DNA of 64,000 nucleotides from Rhynochetos jubatus (GCA_027574665.1 CM050648.1:45293700-45357699); one strand, 5' to 3'; shown: positions 50,961-62,136, counted from the stretch's first letter. Numbers and translations: made by a program. Notes: generated by a model from the letters alone, not told the origin.

Positions 50961-53860
50961 ATTCAGCTTTCTAGCTTCAAAGAGCTGATGTTTTCAGATG
51001 TTCTTCACCTTAAAGCCAAGGTGTAAGAAAGATCTCTGTCAGAGACCTAACCCTGATCAAAGAAATGTCGTGGCATTTTTGTGAATAATATTTATGTTTT
51101 ATACTGTTCTTGGTATTTCAGATAAATATTACTCCTTCTTATTTGTATGCCCTGTAAGAGACAGCTATTTTAGGCACTTGATTTGCCAAGCTATTTAAAA
51201 TCCCTTCCATTTGTTTTACCTCTGTGCCCTGGTCTCAACTCATAACTCACATCAACACTAAGCCCTATCCTATTGCTTACCCCTTGGAGATTTAAAAGGT
51301 TCCTACAGGTAGTAGTCGTATGATTACAGGGCAAGGAAACTCAAAAGACACATAGTTTGTGTATTTCCTTTTAGGAAATGTATATCTTCATCCAGTGCTT
51401 AGCCTGTCTCTCTACCTCTCAAATTACAAATGAGAGTAGCAAAACAATCAGGTTCCATACCTGCATATGCACATATACATGTGGTCGTGTCTATACATAT
51501 ACACACATACCAGACACACTGAGTCTTGTGCAGTTACTGTTTTCCATTTCACACTTTGACGGAATACCCGTGTCTTCTGCATTTGCAGTGCAGGGACTCA
51601 GCGCTGGTCCCATTCTTCGCTGTGCCCAGTGTACCAGGAAGGCTGCCAGGACTACAGTGCCTCCTGCATAGGTGCAGTCTTCACAGCCCTCCCTGTTGCA
51701 TGGCTGCCTTTGCTCTGTAAACCAGGGACAGCCCTATCACACAACTAGAAATACTTCTACATATCAAAGCTGACAAAATGTGAGAGTGCATGTAAGTCAC
51801 ACAACTTGCCATCCCTTAGTGCTATCTTTTGTGTTTATTTCACAAGTAGGGGATTAATATTGAGAAGAAAAGAAGTGAGGAATCTGAAGTTCTCCTTTTC
51901 GATTTGCCACAGGCTGACTTTCCAATTCTCAGTAGGCTACTTCACATCTCAGCTCCACTATATACACATGGGTTGATGATAGCAATATCCTAGCAGAAGC
52001 CATGGGACTTCACACCCGAAGAGCTGTTTGAAAATATAAACTGCACAAAAATATAGATTATTTTCTGTAACCCCTTCAAAACAAAATATGCGGAAACCGG
52101 TAATTCCTCACAGTTCCTCTGTTGCCATGGAGTACAAACTGGCCTCAGTGGCAGAACTTTGAGTCTTTGCACACAATCTATGATCTCAGACAAGCAAGAT
52201 TCGCCAGTTTAATGAGATACTGCAAGTTAGCCAACCATTTCATTGCTTTGGTCCCTCAGAAGTGTGCTAGGCATTGATTACAATCACATAGTGTAAGTTA
52301 TTCTGGTTTGTGCGGTACCTCAAGTAAGCAGCAGTAACTCCTGATGTGTTTGAACTCTGATGCTGGCATTCCCACGCCATACCACGTTAGACATTCAGAC
52401 AACTGTGCTGATCACATATTTCCTCTTACTTTAATAGGCCTTTCAGGAATGAACAAGCATTCCCTTGTATACTATTATGGTTCCCATCACTTGATGGTCA
52501 CACTTAATTACCCACTAGTTCGGTAGAGAGCTGGTTACACTTCATTTCATTAAGTGATTTCATGATCACCAGAGGTACACTGACAGCTCTGTTAGCTGAA
52601 GCTATGTGAAAAGGGGCAGCAGAGACAACAGTAACATTTTGCAGCACTTCCTCACCAGTGATTTTCCAGGCACTACTCTTAGAGAGTACAGCTAGTTACA
52701 ATGCCATTCCCATTTAGCTTTTAGACTCAAGGCTATCTCAGCCTTGAGGTAAAATAGACCATACCCTATTACTCGTACCTTTAGTAATGTTGGTCCCTGC
52801 ATCTCTGAAGTCATCGTTTTTATACAAAGAATTTCTTCACCTGTCTTCCCTCCGTTAGGCTTTTCTGTTCATGGTCAGCAAATAGATGCGATTAAAGGAC
52901 AACAGCCCATTTTAAAATGTAAGCAAGAATCAATTGGAAAACAAGAAAACGTTAAAAGGTTCTACAGCAGGATAAACCAGGCAGTGTAAAAACACTAGGC
53001 AATTAACTCTAAAGTGTTTAAGTATCATATGACAGGAAAAACACCACCGATATTACATACATTAGCATAAGAACAAGCACATTACAGGATACCTGTATAA
53101 CTGTACATTAAAGCTGTATACCACAAAAACCTTCTCACAATAGTTTATGCTCATTCACAGGGATATGTAATACACAAATGGTTTCATGTTTTTAATGTGA
53201 AAGCATTTTCTTCTAATTGAAAGGGGAATTTTGCATCACTGTACTTGAAACCTAGATCTGGTTTAGTCTGCCCATGTTTTAAGCCATATTTCAGTGTAAG
53301 AGAGAAAGAAATGTTAGGAAAATAACATCTTACAGGAAGGTGAGATGAGGTAGATAAGGTACAGATGCATAACACAGACCAAAATAATGCCAGTGACTTG
53401 AATTTTGGTGTGAAACAATTGTGCAGAACGTGTGAAAATTCATAAACAAACTGTATTTCATATGAAACCAGCATGTGTTCTAACTCTCTAGACTTTAGTT
53501 CAAATCATATTAAGAAATAGCAGAACATTTATCACTCACCTTAAGCAGACATGAAGAAAAGCAGAAGTTTCTTCTGCCAAGGAGTCAAATGACATGTCCA
53601 CTTGTTCCTGCCATTCCTTAGAGAGCTGTTCTATATAAGGGTTATGAGAATCACATATTGATTAAGAGCTTCCTACAAACTTCATCTGGTTTCATTTTCC
53701 TGTACGTGTTATGCTATTATGGTTTGTGATGAGATGGATTTGTCACTGGAGTCCAGAATATAAGGAAGCCACTTGTCCTGGGCAGAGTTCTGTTTCATGT
53801 GTCTTCATGAATTCACATCTATTACACCAAAACCCATCCCATCTAGCCATAGAACTACAT
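50961..53860. other. Non-coding unique sequence
   Basis: No exon is recognised. It contains a CATA/CACA-rich patch at about 51464-51520 and a perfect 9-bp stem-loop at 52726-52748. Frames are short. Confidence 0.5.
52726..52748. repeat. Perfect short hairpin, 9-bp stem and 5-base loop
   Basis: CTCAAGGCT, loop ATCTC, then AGCCTTGAG. The arms are exactly complementary. Short hairpins of this kind occur by chance, and the stem is too short for a microRNA precursor. Confidence 0.7.
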
Positions 53861-54752
53861 GGAATCACAGAATGTTTTGGGTTGGAAGGGACCTTAGAGA
53901 TCATCCAGTTCCAACCCCCTGCCATGGGCAGGGAGACCAGGTTGCTCAAAGCCTCATCCAGCCTGGCCTTGAAGACAGCCAGGGACGGGGCATCCACAGC
54001 TTCTCTGGGCAACCTGTTCCAGTGCCTCACCACCCTCTCTGTGAAGAATTTTTTCCTGATGTCTAATCTAAATCTCCCCGCTTTCAATTTAAACCCATTA
54101 CCTCTTGTCCTGTCACTACAGGCCCTTGTAGGAAGTCCCTCCCCCAGCTTTCTTGTAGGCCCCTTCAAGTACTGGAAGGTGCCATAAGGTCTCCCCGGAG
54201 CCTTCTCTTCTCCAGGCTGAACAAGCCCAACTCTCTCAGCCTGTCCCCATAGCAGAGGTGCTCCAGCCCTCTGAGCAACCTCGTGGCCTCCTACTGGTTG
54301 ATATCCTTCTTATGTTGAGAGCCCCAGAGCTGGATGCAGCACTCCAGGTGGGATCTCACGAGAGCAGAGCAGAGGGGGAGAATCCCCTCCCTCGCCCTGC
54401 TGGCCACGCTTCTCTGGATACAGCCCAGGATACGGTTGGCTTTCTGGACTGCCAGTGCACACTGCCGGCTCATGTCCAGCTTTTCATCCACCCGTACCCC
54501 CAAGTCCTTCTCCTCAGGGCTGCTCTCCATCCACTCTCAGCCCAGCTGTACTTGTGCTTGGGATTGCCCTGACCCAGGTGCAGGACCTTGCACTTGGCCT
54601 TGTTGAACTCCATAAGGCTGGCACAGGCCCACCTCTCCAGCCTGTCCAGGTCCCTCTGGATGGCATCCCTGCCCTCCAGTGTGTTGACCACACCACAAAG
54701 CTCGGTGTTGTCAGCAAACTTGCTGAGGGTGCACTCAATCCCACCATCCAGC
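53861..54752 (-). mobile_element. CR1 LINE, about 0.9 kb, antisense; longest copy in the window
   Basis: It starts at the 3' terminus (GGAATCACAGAATGTTTTGG) and runs in reverse through the whole 3' region into the end of the reverse-transcriptase part. Antisense frames here contain CR1 ORF2 C-terminal words such as [10 protein letters not shown] and [12 protein letters not shown] on the minus strand. The minus-strand frames at 54291-54530 and 54470-54691 are remains of CR1 ORF2, broken by frameshifts. Unlike the copies at 9.5 and 41.8 kb it lacks 12 bases just after CCATGGGCAGGGA. The 5' limit near 54752 is approximate. Confidence 0.95.
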
Positions 54753-56893
54753 TAGATAGTAATGTGTGGAAAATTGCAGCATGCTGTCCCCCACCCAGCC
54801 CACAACACATGTAAATTGTGTGAACTTTTCCTTAGAAATTACGCTTGTTACCAACAAGGGGGAAAAACCCAATCCCACAGTGCTTTTTATAACTGGCCTG
54901 CACAAAATATTATTATAAATAACTTATACTCTTATAGTAATTTTCACACATATACTTTTCCCAGTAACTATGGTGGGTCCATGTCATTGTTCCAGCTTTA
55001 AAGGCAAAGTAAATCATATGCCAAGCATTTGACTTTTTTGAAGTTGTGTAACAAGTTACAGATATCCTGGCTGTCTCCAGCCCTTGTACTCTGCAAAGTA
55101 CACCCCAACTACAGTATGTACTGAGTCATTTAGCCACAGATACTGTAAGCAAAAAGAAATTACATTTCTCAGGTCTTAGTAGGGTGATACTTTGTGTACT
55201 CAGTAAATCAAGGAAAAGGAAATCAGCAATGGGCTTTGAACCAAAAATGCAAATTCATGGCAAGGTTATTTAGGTTTGGTTATCAAGAGAAGGAGAGATT
55301 CTCACTGCCTTAAGGGGAAATCACTAGGGGTTTTGAGATTAGATCTCTTGTTCTGCTAGCACACAAACCCTAATTCCTTCAAGAAAAACTGTGCATTTTC
55401 AGGTAGGTGAGGCACAGATCAATAGCAACAATTATCTTACTGGTGTACTAATGAATAAAAGGTTATTAACTGTAACAGGATCTAAATAAACATCCACCTC
55501 CATGTCTCTTGGCTGGATGATTTGTAAACCGTTTCTCATCCTGCATGTGACATATGGTAAACTGCCTGTTTAAAGAGACTTTCTCATGTACCTCCATCAC
55601 TTTCTGGGCTGCCAGCTATTTGCATTGACTGGATACTCAAGTTTCAAAGTGCTGTGCATTCTCTGTGGTGCTACAAAAGCAACATTATTGATAATAAAGA
55701 CAAGATCCTGCAGGGAAAACAGGAGAAACTCCAACAAAACTTTGATTCATAGGAGAATCAAAGCTGCATGATTCAAATACCAGAAATTCACTTTCAGGAA
55801 TTTTGGCAAGTTTTTATAACCAGTAAATTATTACTAGTTTTCCTTGGTATTCATTATAACAACATTAATAGCAGTAGATTCCTTTGTGCATGTTTGATTT
55901 TAATATACAAATCTGTGGGATTCCCTCTGGTATTTAACAGAACAAAATTAAACATCAATTACAGAGTCATAGAAGGAAATCTAAAAGCATCTTTATCCAA
56001 AAAATTGTTCACATTGATTTATTAGCAAACAACACTTTCCAAAGTTTCAAACATCAAAAATGATGAAGAATTATCTAATTGGTGCTCAGTTTGTAAATGT
56101 GCTGCTATATACACAAAAACTACTCCCACAGTTTATCATGTTGCTTCCCCGTTGTCAGAATTTGTCCCGTACCCATGTCTCATACACGTGAGCTTAACTA
56201 CAAATGTTATGGTATCAGGTGGAAGGACAGAAAGAGAGCGTATTCTAGGAGTTGCAGAAATTGAAAGAAATGTAGGCAACAGAAAAGCATGTCAAGTTTC
56301 TCTTATTAAGTGTGGTGGGAATTTGGCAGGAGCCCCACAGTCCACGTCTTTCTCTTACATGCAATTCTCCCTTTCAGTTTCTAATACATACAGGCCAATA
56401 AGAAAGGCCAATCCCTTGTTCCTTTGAGTTGCCCACCTCTCTCAAGGCCCTATTTCCTCTCAGTTAAACATACCTATTTCAACATTAAAATGCTGATGTG
56501 GAAACAGTTTCCTTTTTAACAGGCAGGAACTCAGGGGTTGAAGATTTAGTCCTCACTGAAAGGCTTAACCAACATAACTGCTGGTAATGGTTATGACATT
56601 TTTTCACTCGGAGGCATAGACAGAGTGTGACGGAAGCATGCTTGACATCCATCCTTCACATCTGATTTTATGTACATCTTCCATAAACACATGAATTTCT
56701 CTTTTGTCTCACAAGCATTTAAATCAATGAATTTTGCAATCACCAAACAGCTGAAGAGACATAGCTCTGGGCTACGATCCCACATGTCTAGATACAACAG
56801 CTTTTAAGCATCTCTCTCCAGAAGGGATCAAGTGGAAAAGCTCTGATTATTTTTCCTGAAGAAGAACACGGGCTCAAAAAGAAGTGACAGAAC
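54753..56893 (-). other. Region downstream of the CLC-type gene; probable 3' UTR in its right part
   Basis: On the minus strand this follows the CLC stop codon at 56894-56896, so at least its right-hand end should be 3' UTR. The first AATAAA on the minus strand that I can see is at 56018-56023 (TTTATT on plus), and an ATTAAA-type word lies near 55897. Neither is proven. No other exon is recognised. Frames of 85-91 codons on the plus strand at 55768-56025 and 56152-56427 have no family features. Confidence 0.4.
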
Positions 56894-57145
56894 CTAAGAC
56901 GACATCCATGGCCCTGAAACCAGGGGCTGCTCACCCACATCAGGGCTCTGTGGTGCCAGCTGGAGCCTGAGCCTCTCCTCCAGCGGGAAAGGCATCAGGT
57001 CCTTCCTTGTGATCACCCCAACCACTCGGTTCTGCGGGTCAACAACAGTGAGGTGGCGCAGCCCCAGGGTACGAAAGATGATGTAGGTGCGTTGCAGCGA
57101 GAAATCAGCTTGGACTGACATTGCAGATTTGTTTATGTATGGTTC
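56894..57145 (-). CDS. CLC-6/7-type chloride channel / Cl-/H+ exchanger, last coding exon (CBS2 and C-terminus)
   Basis: Eighty-three codons plus TAG encode the second CBS domain and the carboxyl end of a CLC-family protein. The exon begins after a minus-strand acceptor (a pyrimidine tract, then TTACAG) in phase 0. Residues 1-12 (EPYINKSAMSVQ) correspond to the start of CBS2 (EFMNPSPYTVPQ in CLC-7). Next comes the hallmark FRTLGLRHLTVVD, then NRVVGVITRKDL at about residues 39-50. These words fit CLC-6, CLC-7 and plant CLCs and exclude CLC-1/2/K and CLC-3/4/5. The tail (MPFPLEERLRLQ and about 20 further residues ending in WMSS) differs from the CLC-7 and CLC-6 tails I know. CLC-6/7 proteins are endosomal or lysosomal 2Cl-/H+ exchangers, and their CBS pair faces the cytosol and regulates gating. 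I infer a diverged or additional CLC-6/7-like paralogue, so I give no symbol. Confidence 0.88.
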   Translation of the reverse strand, partial: EPYINKSAMSVQADFSLQRTYIIFRTLGLRHLTVVDPQNRVVGVITRKDLMPFPLEERLRLQLAPQSPDVGEQPLVSGPWMSS

Positions 57146-58274
57146 CTGTAAGGGAAAGAGAGAAGACATAGGGAGAACCCGAAAGCATGAGTGCACCCCT
57201 GCCACACGGGTAGGAATGAGAGGCAGAGGAAGGAGTCCGGGAAGAGAGAGGTACCAGGCTTGAGGAATGGGAGCCAATAAGAGTATTAGTTCTTCTCGCC
57301 CTGTTCCCCATCCCCAATTATACCTAAAACATCAGGAAATACCATAGTAAAAACCCACTTTCTTTTTTGGTAAACCATCAGGTTCACTCTAAATAAACTA
57401 TTATGACTGGAAGGTACCCAAATCTCACAGGCTAGAAAAGAAAGTTGAGCTCCATTGATATGGTCTGAGTTTTTACTTGGAAATAGTCAGTGACCCCAAT
57501 ATTTATGAAGTCTTAAGATTTTTTATAGCTGCTATCTCATTACACAACCATTTATGACATCCTGTAGTATTTTGCAGTAAATGCTTATAAAAGTCAATTC
57601 ACATAGAAACACAGACTGTGAGGAAGAGGACAAAGAAAAAAATCACATGGCTCTGAGAAGAAGAGGGCATGCAAGTACTAAACTCTGGCCACTGAAAACT
57701 CTGAAGGCTGTAACTGTTTCTTGACAGGAACGGACCTAAACACCATTTTATTGTTAACCAAGCTGGTCTTTATAGCTTATATAGGTGCTCACTAAGTTTT
57801 TACTTTTCACATTATTCTACAGTATCTTCTTATGACTCAGCCAGTTCTGTCGAAGGAGGTGTATTATGCTTCCCAAGTGTTTTCTCCAGAGAGAGAAAAA
57901 GTGAAACAGACAAATAAAATAGTATACATAAACACACATTATAGAGGGACATGTCTCTTCTCCCTCTTTCATTTACAGAACTGACGAGACATTCAAAGAC
58001 ATAAGGAGGAAAAAAGATTAAAGGTAAAAAGGTTTCCTTTTTCTATACCACATGTAATTTTGCTGTGGAACTCACTGCCACAGGAAAGCATTACGCCCAA
58101 GAACTTCACAACGGATATTTCCGTGGATATCAAAAACAGAGCTTTCATGAGTGATAATAACAAGTGGTTGAAAGGGATGCTAAACTTTGTGCTTCAGGGA
58201 TCACATCAGGTATTAAAAGTTAGCGATCAATGTGAAACCGAATGGAGCGCAATATGTTTCCTATAACAAAAATT

Positions 58275-58480
58275 TGCATGGCCTAATGGCGCAAGATCTG
58301 GACTGGGTCTCAGCTGAGCTAGCTTCTAGTCCCATGTGTGACATCCTCTTGAACTTTGGAAAGCTGTGTGTCCCCTCTCCACCTCAGCTTCCCCACCTGT
58401 TAAAAGGAAACTCTTAAACCAAGCTAGATAATGAATACTACGAGCATTACGGGGTTTATAACTTTTCTCTCCTTCTAGCT
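58275..58480 (+). mobile_element. MIR-type SINE remnant, antisense to the CLC gene
   Basis: It has the MIR order. First comes GCATGGCCTAATGGCGCAAG, a tRNA-like head. Then come a diverged B-box region (CTTCTAGTCCCATGTGTGAC), CTTGAACTTTGGAAAGCTGTG for the MIR 'TGACCTTGGGCAAGT' core, and CCACCTCAGCTTCCCCACC followed by TGTTAAAAGG for 'CCTCAGTTTCCTCATCTGTAAAATGG'. Divergence is high, as expected for an element more than 100 million years old. Few recognisable MIR copies remain in bird genomes. Confidence 0.8.
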
Positions 58481-58609
58481 CTTCTCAAAGCAAGGAATTC
58501 AGACTAGATGGATCTGAAACTCAGTCACATCTTCTTTACACATGAGTAAAGAGGAGCAGATTTTATATCCTTTTAAAGAAACCCCATCTGAATTAGGCTT
58601 TCTGGTTTG

Positions 58610-58745
58610 GATGTCCCAGTGTTCCCCCACCTCAGTTTCAATGCTGTAGACTGGAAATTCACCAAGGCAGAAACTACATTTATTTTGTTCATAACGTATT
58701 TACTTTAGGCCTTACTCAGTATACCAAACACATTATTGCTTTTGG
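58610..58745 (+). mobile_element. Possible second MIR-like SINE 3' part
   Basis: CCCCCACCTCAGTTTCAATG is followed by TAGACTGGAAATTCACCAAG and GCAGAAACTAC, then ACTTTAGGCCTTACTCAGTA. This resembles the core and 3' end of amniote MIR elements (CCTCAGTTTCCCC, then 'agactgtaagctcttggggcaggga', then 'gcctagcaca'). The match is weak and is given with low confidence. Confidence 0.4.
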
Positions 58746-59269
58746 ACCCAATATTTTAGTACAGTATTTAGGAAATAAAAGTGGTAATGTCATAGCAGGG
58801 ATTAAAAAAAAAAAAAAGGAAAGGGTAAAGAAATATAGCTTTATTTATAAGTTGATGTATAGGCACTGTACTGTAATGGAGCCTAAAATCTCAAAAGTGT
58901 TGCCTTATATTTGCTTTATAGGACTATAAGAGCCAAATAATGACATTTAAATGATCTATTCCATTAACATTGTATCATTTTGTCAATCTGGAATGTATTT
59001 TAATCAAAAGCCCCCTTGAAATGGTCTCCTTTGTTGTATTTTCTTTTTGGCTCATTTTATCAACATCTGTTATGTTTATACAATATGAATTAAAACTTCG
59101 GAATGCTGTTTGTACTCAGCTACTTTTGTTGAGAATGTAACGTCCCAGGATTGGCAGTGTTTATGTAAATCAGTGCGGCTGACACAGCCATCATAAACAA
59201 ATGAGAAAATATAACAAACACATTGTTCATGGAGGAAATGTTTGTTTTTAGAGTTGGCTTCAGTCTTAC

Positions 59270-59365
59270 CAGATTGATGAAGAGTTGCTGATACCGGGGA
59301 TCTGTAGTGTAGCGATTCAGCAGCATGGTTAAGCGCGACAGATTGGGCAGCTTCTCCACTGTTAT
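59270..59365 (-). CDS. CLC-6/7-type chloride channel / Cl-/H+ exchanger, penultimate coding exon (CBS1-CBS2 linker)
   Basis: This 96-bp exon (32 codons) starts after TTCCAG and ends before GTAAG on the minus strand, phase 0 at both ends. It encodes ITVEKLPNLSRLTMLLNRY followed by TTDPRYQQLFINL. Joined to the next exon it gives FINLEPYINKSAM, which lines up with CLC-7 MDLSEFMNPSP. This supports membership of the same gene. The linker between the end of CBS1 and CBS2 is about 63 residues, close to the roughly 60 in CLC-7. On its own the sequence is not diagnostic; the assignment rests on the splice sites, phase, length and the junction alignment. It is cytosolic. Confidence 0.75.
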
Positions 59366-60376
59366 CTGGAATAGGCAAGAATCCATTTCTCTTTCCTTCT
59401 GCGCCGCACGTTACAACCCAAGGTTCAAAAGCTTTCCAGTTTGACTCTTAAGAAAAAGTTTTCTAGAAGAGCTACACTGGCAGAGCTTGTCCAAACTTCA
59501 TAAACTCTTTTGCCAGTAAGTCTAAAATTAGCAATTTAAAATAAAACACTCCTTACTTAGGAAAAGATTTCCCGCCCCCGCCCCCTTAGTGTAACTGTAT
59601 CTCTATTAAGACAATGTCAGTTACATCGGCTTAGGGGTGAGGTTTTTCGTGCTGTGAAAATTCACACACGAAGTGGTAATTACATGACAGCATAGCGCAG
59701 AGAAATGCAACAAGACTGGTGTCAGCCATCAGCTGAGCTTCAGATCCTCTTCCATAGGAGTACCTATGTGTCCTGGCACCTTGTCCCATACATAATTGCC
59801 CTGCTCCTCCTCAACATAGTTTTACCAGCCAGATTCCCATGTTCAGACCAAGCTTCCACAATATATGGTGACTTTCCAGTTGTGCCTGTATAAATTGCTC
59901 CAAACTACATTACCAGTCTTGCCTTGCTAACACATGGTTTTCTTCTACCACGCTTAATGTTTACTATTCCTAAAAATCCTTTCATCATCTATCAAAGGGA
60001 AGAATGCTACATGCTTTTCAAGTCTGAAAGCTTTTATAAACACTTATCATTCAGAGAGGTGCTACCCCATACAGAATTAAATATTATAATTCTGCTATCC
60101 GTAGAGAAGTTGAGAGAGAGAAGATTGGAACAGCCTATCTGAGCAAGGAAGTTCTTTGCCAGCAGTGTTGCACAACTTCCAGACCCTGAGTGGTGTTATA
60201 GTTCGTGACAGCTGTCCCTGGAAGCTGTCTGGTCATCCTTTAATTTAAATTTGTACCTGACCACTTCTTTATCTCAACCCCATACGTTACCTCATTTCTT
60301 CGTTCATGGGGAGCTCACCCTAAATCACCCAATACACATGCTGATTACAAAAGGACCGAATGGCAAAAGAGGTTAC
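59366..60376 (-). other. Intron of the CLC-type gene (1.0 kb)
   Basis: It is bounded by GTAACC at the right and TTCCAG at the left on the minus strand. A C-rich GC-box-like cluster (CCCGCCCCCGCCCCC) lies at 59571-59585. I see no repeat or exon within it. Confidence 0.7.
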
Positions 60377-60473
60377 CTTCTCATAGCAGAGAGGAGGAGA
60401 GGAGGAGAAAGGCTCGTCATTTGTCTCTGGTTCAAAGATGTGCTCATTCTCCAGCAGCATGCACAGCTCTAAC
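60377..60473 (-). CDS. CLC-6/7-type chloride channel / Cl-/H+ exchanger, third-last coding exon (end of CBS1 and linker)
   Basis: A minus-strand pyrimidine tract (TCCTTTTCTCTAACCTTAG) precedes the exon, and GTAACC follows AAG at its end in phase 0. It encodes LELCMLLENEHIFEPET and a serine/proline-rich stretch ending in LCYEK. The first part corresponds to the conserved end of CBS1 in CLC proteins (RSQLIVLLKHKVF in CLC-7), where a hydrophobic LxxLL helix follows the 'G-L-I-x-R' strand. An alternative acceptor five bases further in (exon start 60468) would also fit, with a different upstream phase. The upstream CBS1 exon and all transmembrane exons were not found before 64,000 and should lie to the right. 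Confidence 0.75.
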
Positions 60474-60560
60474 CTAAGGTTAGAGAAAAGGACTACACTC
60501 ATTATAAGGGGCAAATTTTAAAAAGCAAGCACACAGTGCTTTAGCATGAGATGTATGATG

Positions 60561-61055
60561 GTACCTCAAGTACTGTGTGCAGTTTGGGGCACTTCAGTAT
60601 AAGAAGGACATCAAACTATTAGAGTGTGTCCAAGGGAGGGCAACAAAGAAAGGCCTTGAGGGCAAGACTTACGGGGAGTGTCTGAGGTCACTTGGCTTCT
60701 TCATCTTGGAGAATAGAAGGCTGAGGGGTGATCTCATCGCTGAGGAGTGACCTCACCACAGTCTACAGCTTCCTCAAGGGGAGCAGCAGAGGGGAGATGC
60801 TGATCTCCACTCTCTGGTGACCAGCGACAGGAATGAAGCTGCATCAGGGGAAGTCCAGATTGGACTTCACTGAGAGGGTGGTCAGTCACTGGAACAGGCT
60901 CCCCAGAGAAAGGGTCATGGCACCAAGCCTGGCAGAGTTCAAGGAGCAGCTGGACTACGGTCTTAGTCGTATCGTTTATTTTATGTAAACCTGTGAGGAG
61001 TTGGACTCAATGATCCTTATGGGTCCTCCCTAACTTGAGATACTCTATGATTCTA
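60561..61055 (+). mobile_element. CR1 LINE, 3' fragment, sense (antisense to the CLC gene)
   Basis: TACTGTGTGCAGTTTGGGGC, then GTGTCCAAGGGAGGGCAAC, CTTGGAGAATAGAAGGCTG and GGCTCCCCAGAGAAAGGGTC follow CR1 in sense order. It ends in ATACTCTATGATTCTA at about 61040-61055, the CR1 3' terminus. It lies in the intron upstream of the CBS1-end exon. It belongs to a different subfamily from the copies at 9.5-54 kb, judging by the GTTGGACTCAATGATCCTTA end. Confidence 0.93.
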
Positions 61056-61587
61056 GAATATTAGTGGGCTGTACCACGTATTTCACCTTCCTAAATTCCC
61101 ATCAGCAATAGCAGCACCACACAGGTGTTTTCTGGTTTAGGTTTGGCTAATTAGATTAAATGACATCACTTCAGTGTTCTTCTTGACCTGGTTCAACCTG
61201 CTTGGCAGGACCAGCTCATGCACTCTCTAGTTTGCACCCAAAAAGACAATACCAATAATAAGCAAATACAGTTATCTGAATATAACTAGATAGACTGTTG
61301 TTCCTTCCCACATCCTTCTTCAGTAACATCTACACTGAAACACAAGATCTGCAAAAAATTCATGTCATATTTTAAGTCATCAGTGAAACTTTCTCTCACA
61401 GTACTGCACTCTAGAGTTCACAAAGACATTTAATATTCTTCCTAGACATGTGGAAATGGATATCTTTATCAATTATTGTATCATTTCAAACCTTTCTTTA
61501 GAATTCTCCCCTTCTGCACTACGCATATAAAGCCTTGACAAGCAATATATTTAAAATTACTGTTTATACCTCAGTGTTTCCTTGCTC

Positions 61588-61602
61588 CACACACACACAC
61601 AC
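61588..61602 (+). repeat. (CA)n microsatellite, short
   Basis: Seven uninterrupted CA units. Confidence 0.85.
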
Positions 61603-62061
61603 GCTCCATCCACACTACCCACTTCCAGCCTTTTAACTTATATTCAGATAACAAACACCTCAGGGATCACCACAAAACTTTTTGGTTTGCAACACACTTA
61701 ACATCATGTTAGCCCTGGTCTGTGATTACAAAAGTAGGAGCTACTGCAGTAGTACCAAGATGTGCAACACTGCTAAATGGTGTGCTTGAGGGAGCAGAGG
61801 TGAGCAGACACACAGTCTTCATTAGGACATGAAAGAAATACAAATGAAGTAAAGTAGCTTTTGTGACTGGAACACCAAGTGTAAGCTGGGAATTTTTCAA
61901 ATATTTCTGTATCCAAAAATATTGATTTGGTCAACCCAAAACTTGCTATAGGAATTTACTAGTCTTAAGATAACATCTCCTGGGAAACATTAGTCTGCTT
62001 CAAGATGGGATTAGCACTCCACAGCAGAGGACTTACACTAGGATGACAAGCCTGCCAGATC

Positions 62062-62136
62062 CAAAAGCTGGTGGTTAGTGCCTTCCCTAGGGACAGGATA
62101 GGAAGAACTGAGTTCAAGACCTTTCTCCATACTTTC
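62062..62136 (+). mobile_element. Possible tRNA-derived SINE remnant
   Basis: AAGCTGGTGGTTAGTGCCTT is A-box-like, and GAACTGAGTTCAAGACCTTT contains a B-box-like GAGTTCAAGACC about 40 bases later. The spacing and words resemble sauropsid tRNA-derived SINE heads (GGTGGTTAGAGCACT, then AGGTTCAAGTCCC). No tRNA fold closes around it. Confidence 0.45.

Larger units (their letters stand above)
57146..59269 (-). other. Intron of the CLC-type gene (2.1 kb)
   Basis: It is bounded by GTAAG at the right (donor after CAATCTG) and TTACAG at the left on the minus strand. Both flanking exons are in phase 0, so splicing keeps the reading frame. It carries a MIR-like SINE and another possible SINE tail (listed separately) and an A-run near 58804-58817. 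I see no extra exon: the joined linker already has the length expected for the family. Confidence 0.75.

Noticed and set aside
53743..54168. 141-codon minus-strand frame
   Set aside because: It is sense CR1 3' sequence and does not come from a host gene.
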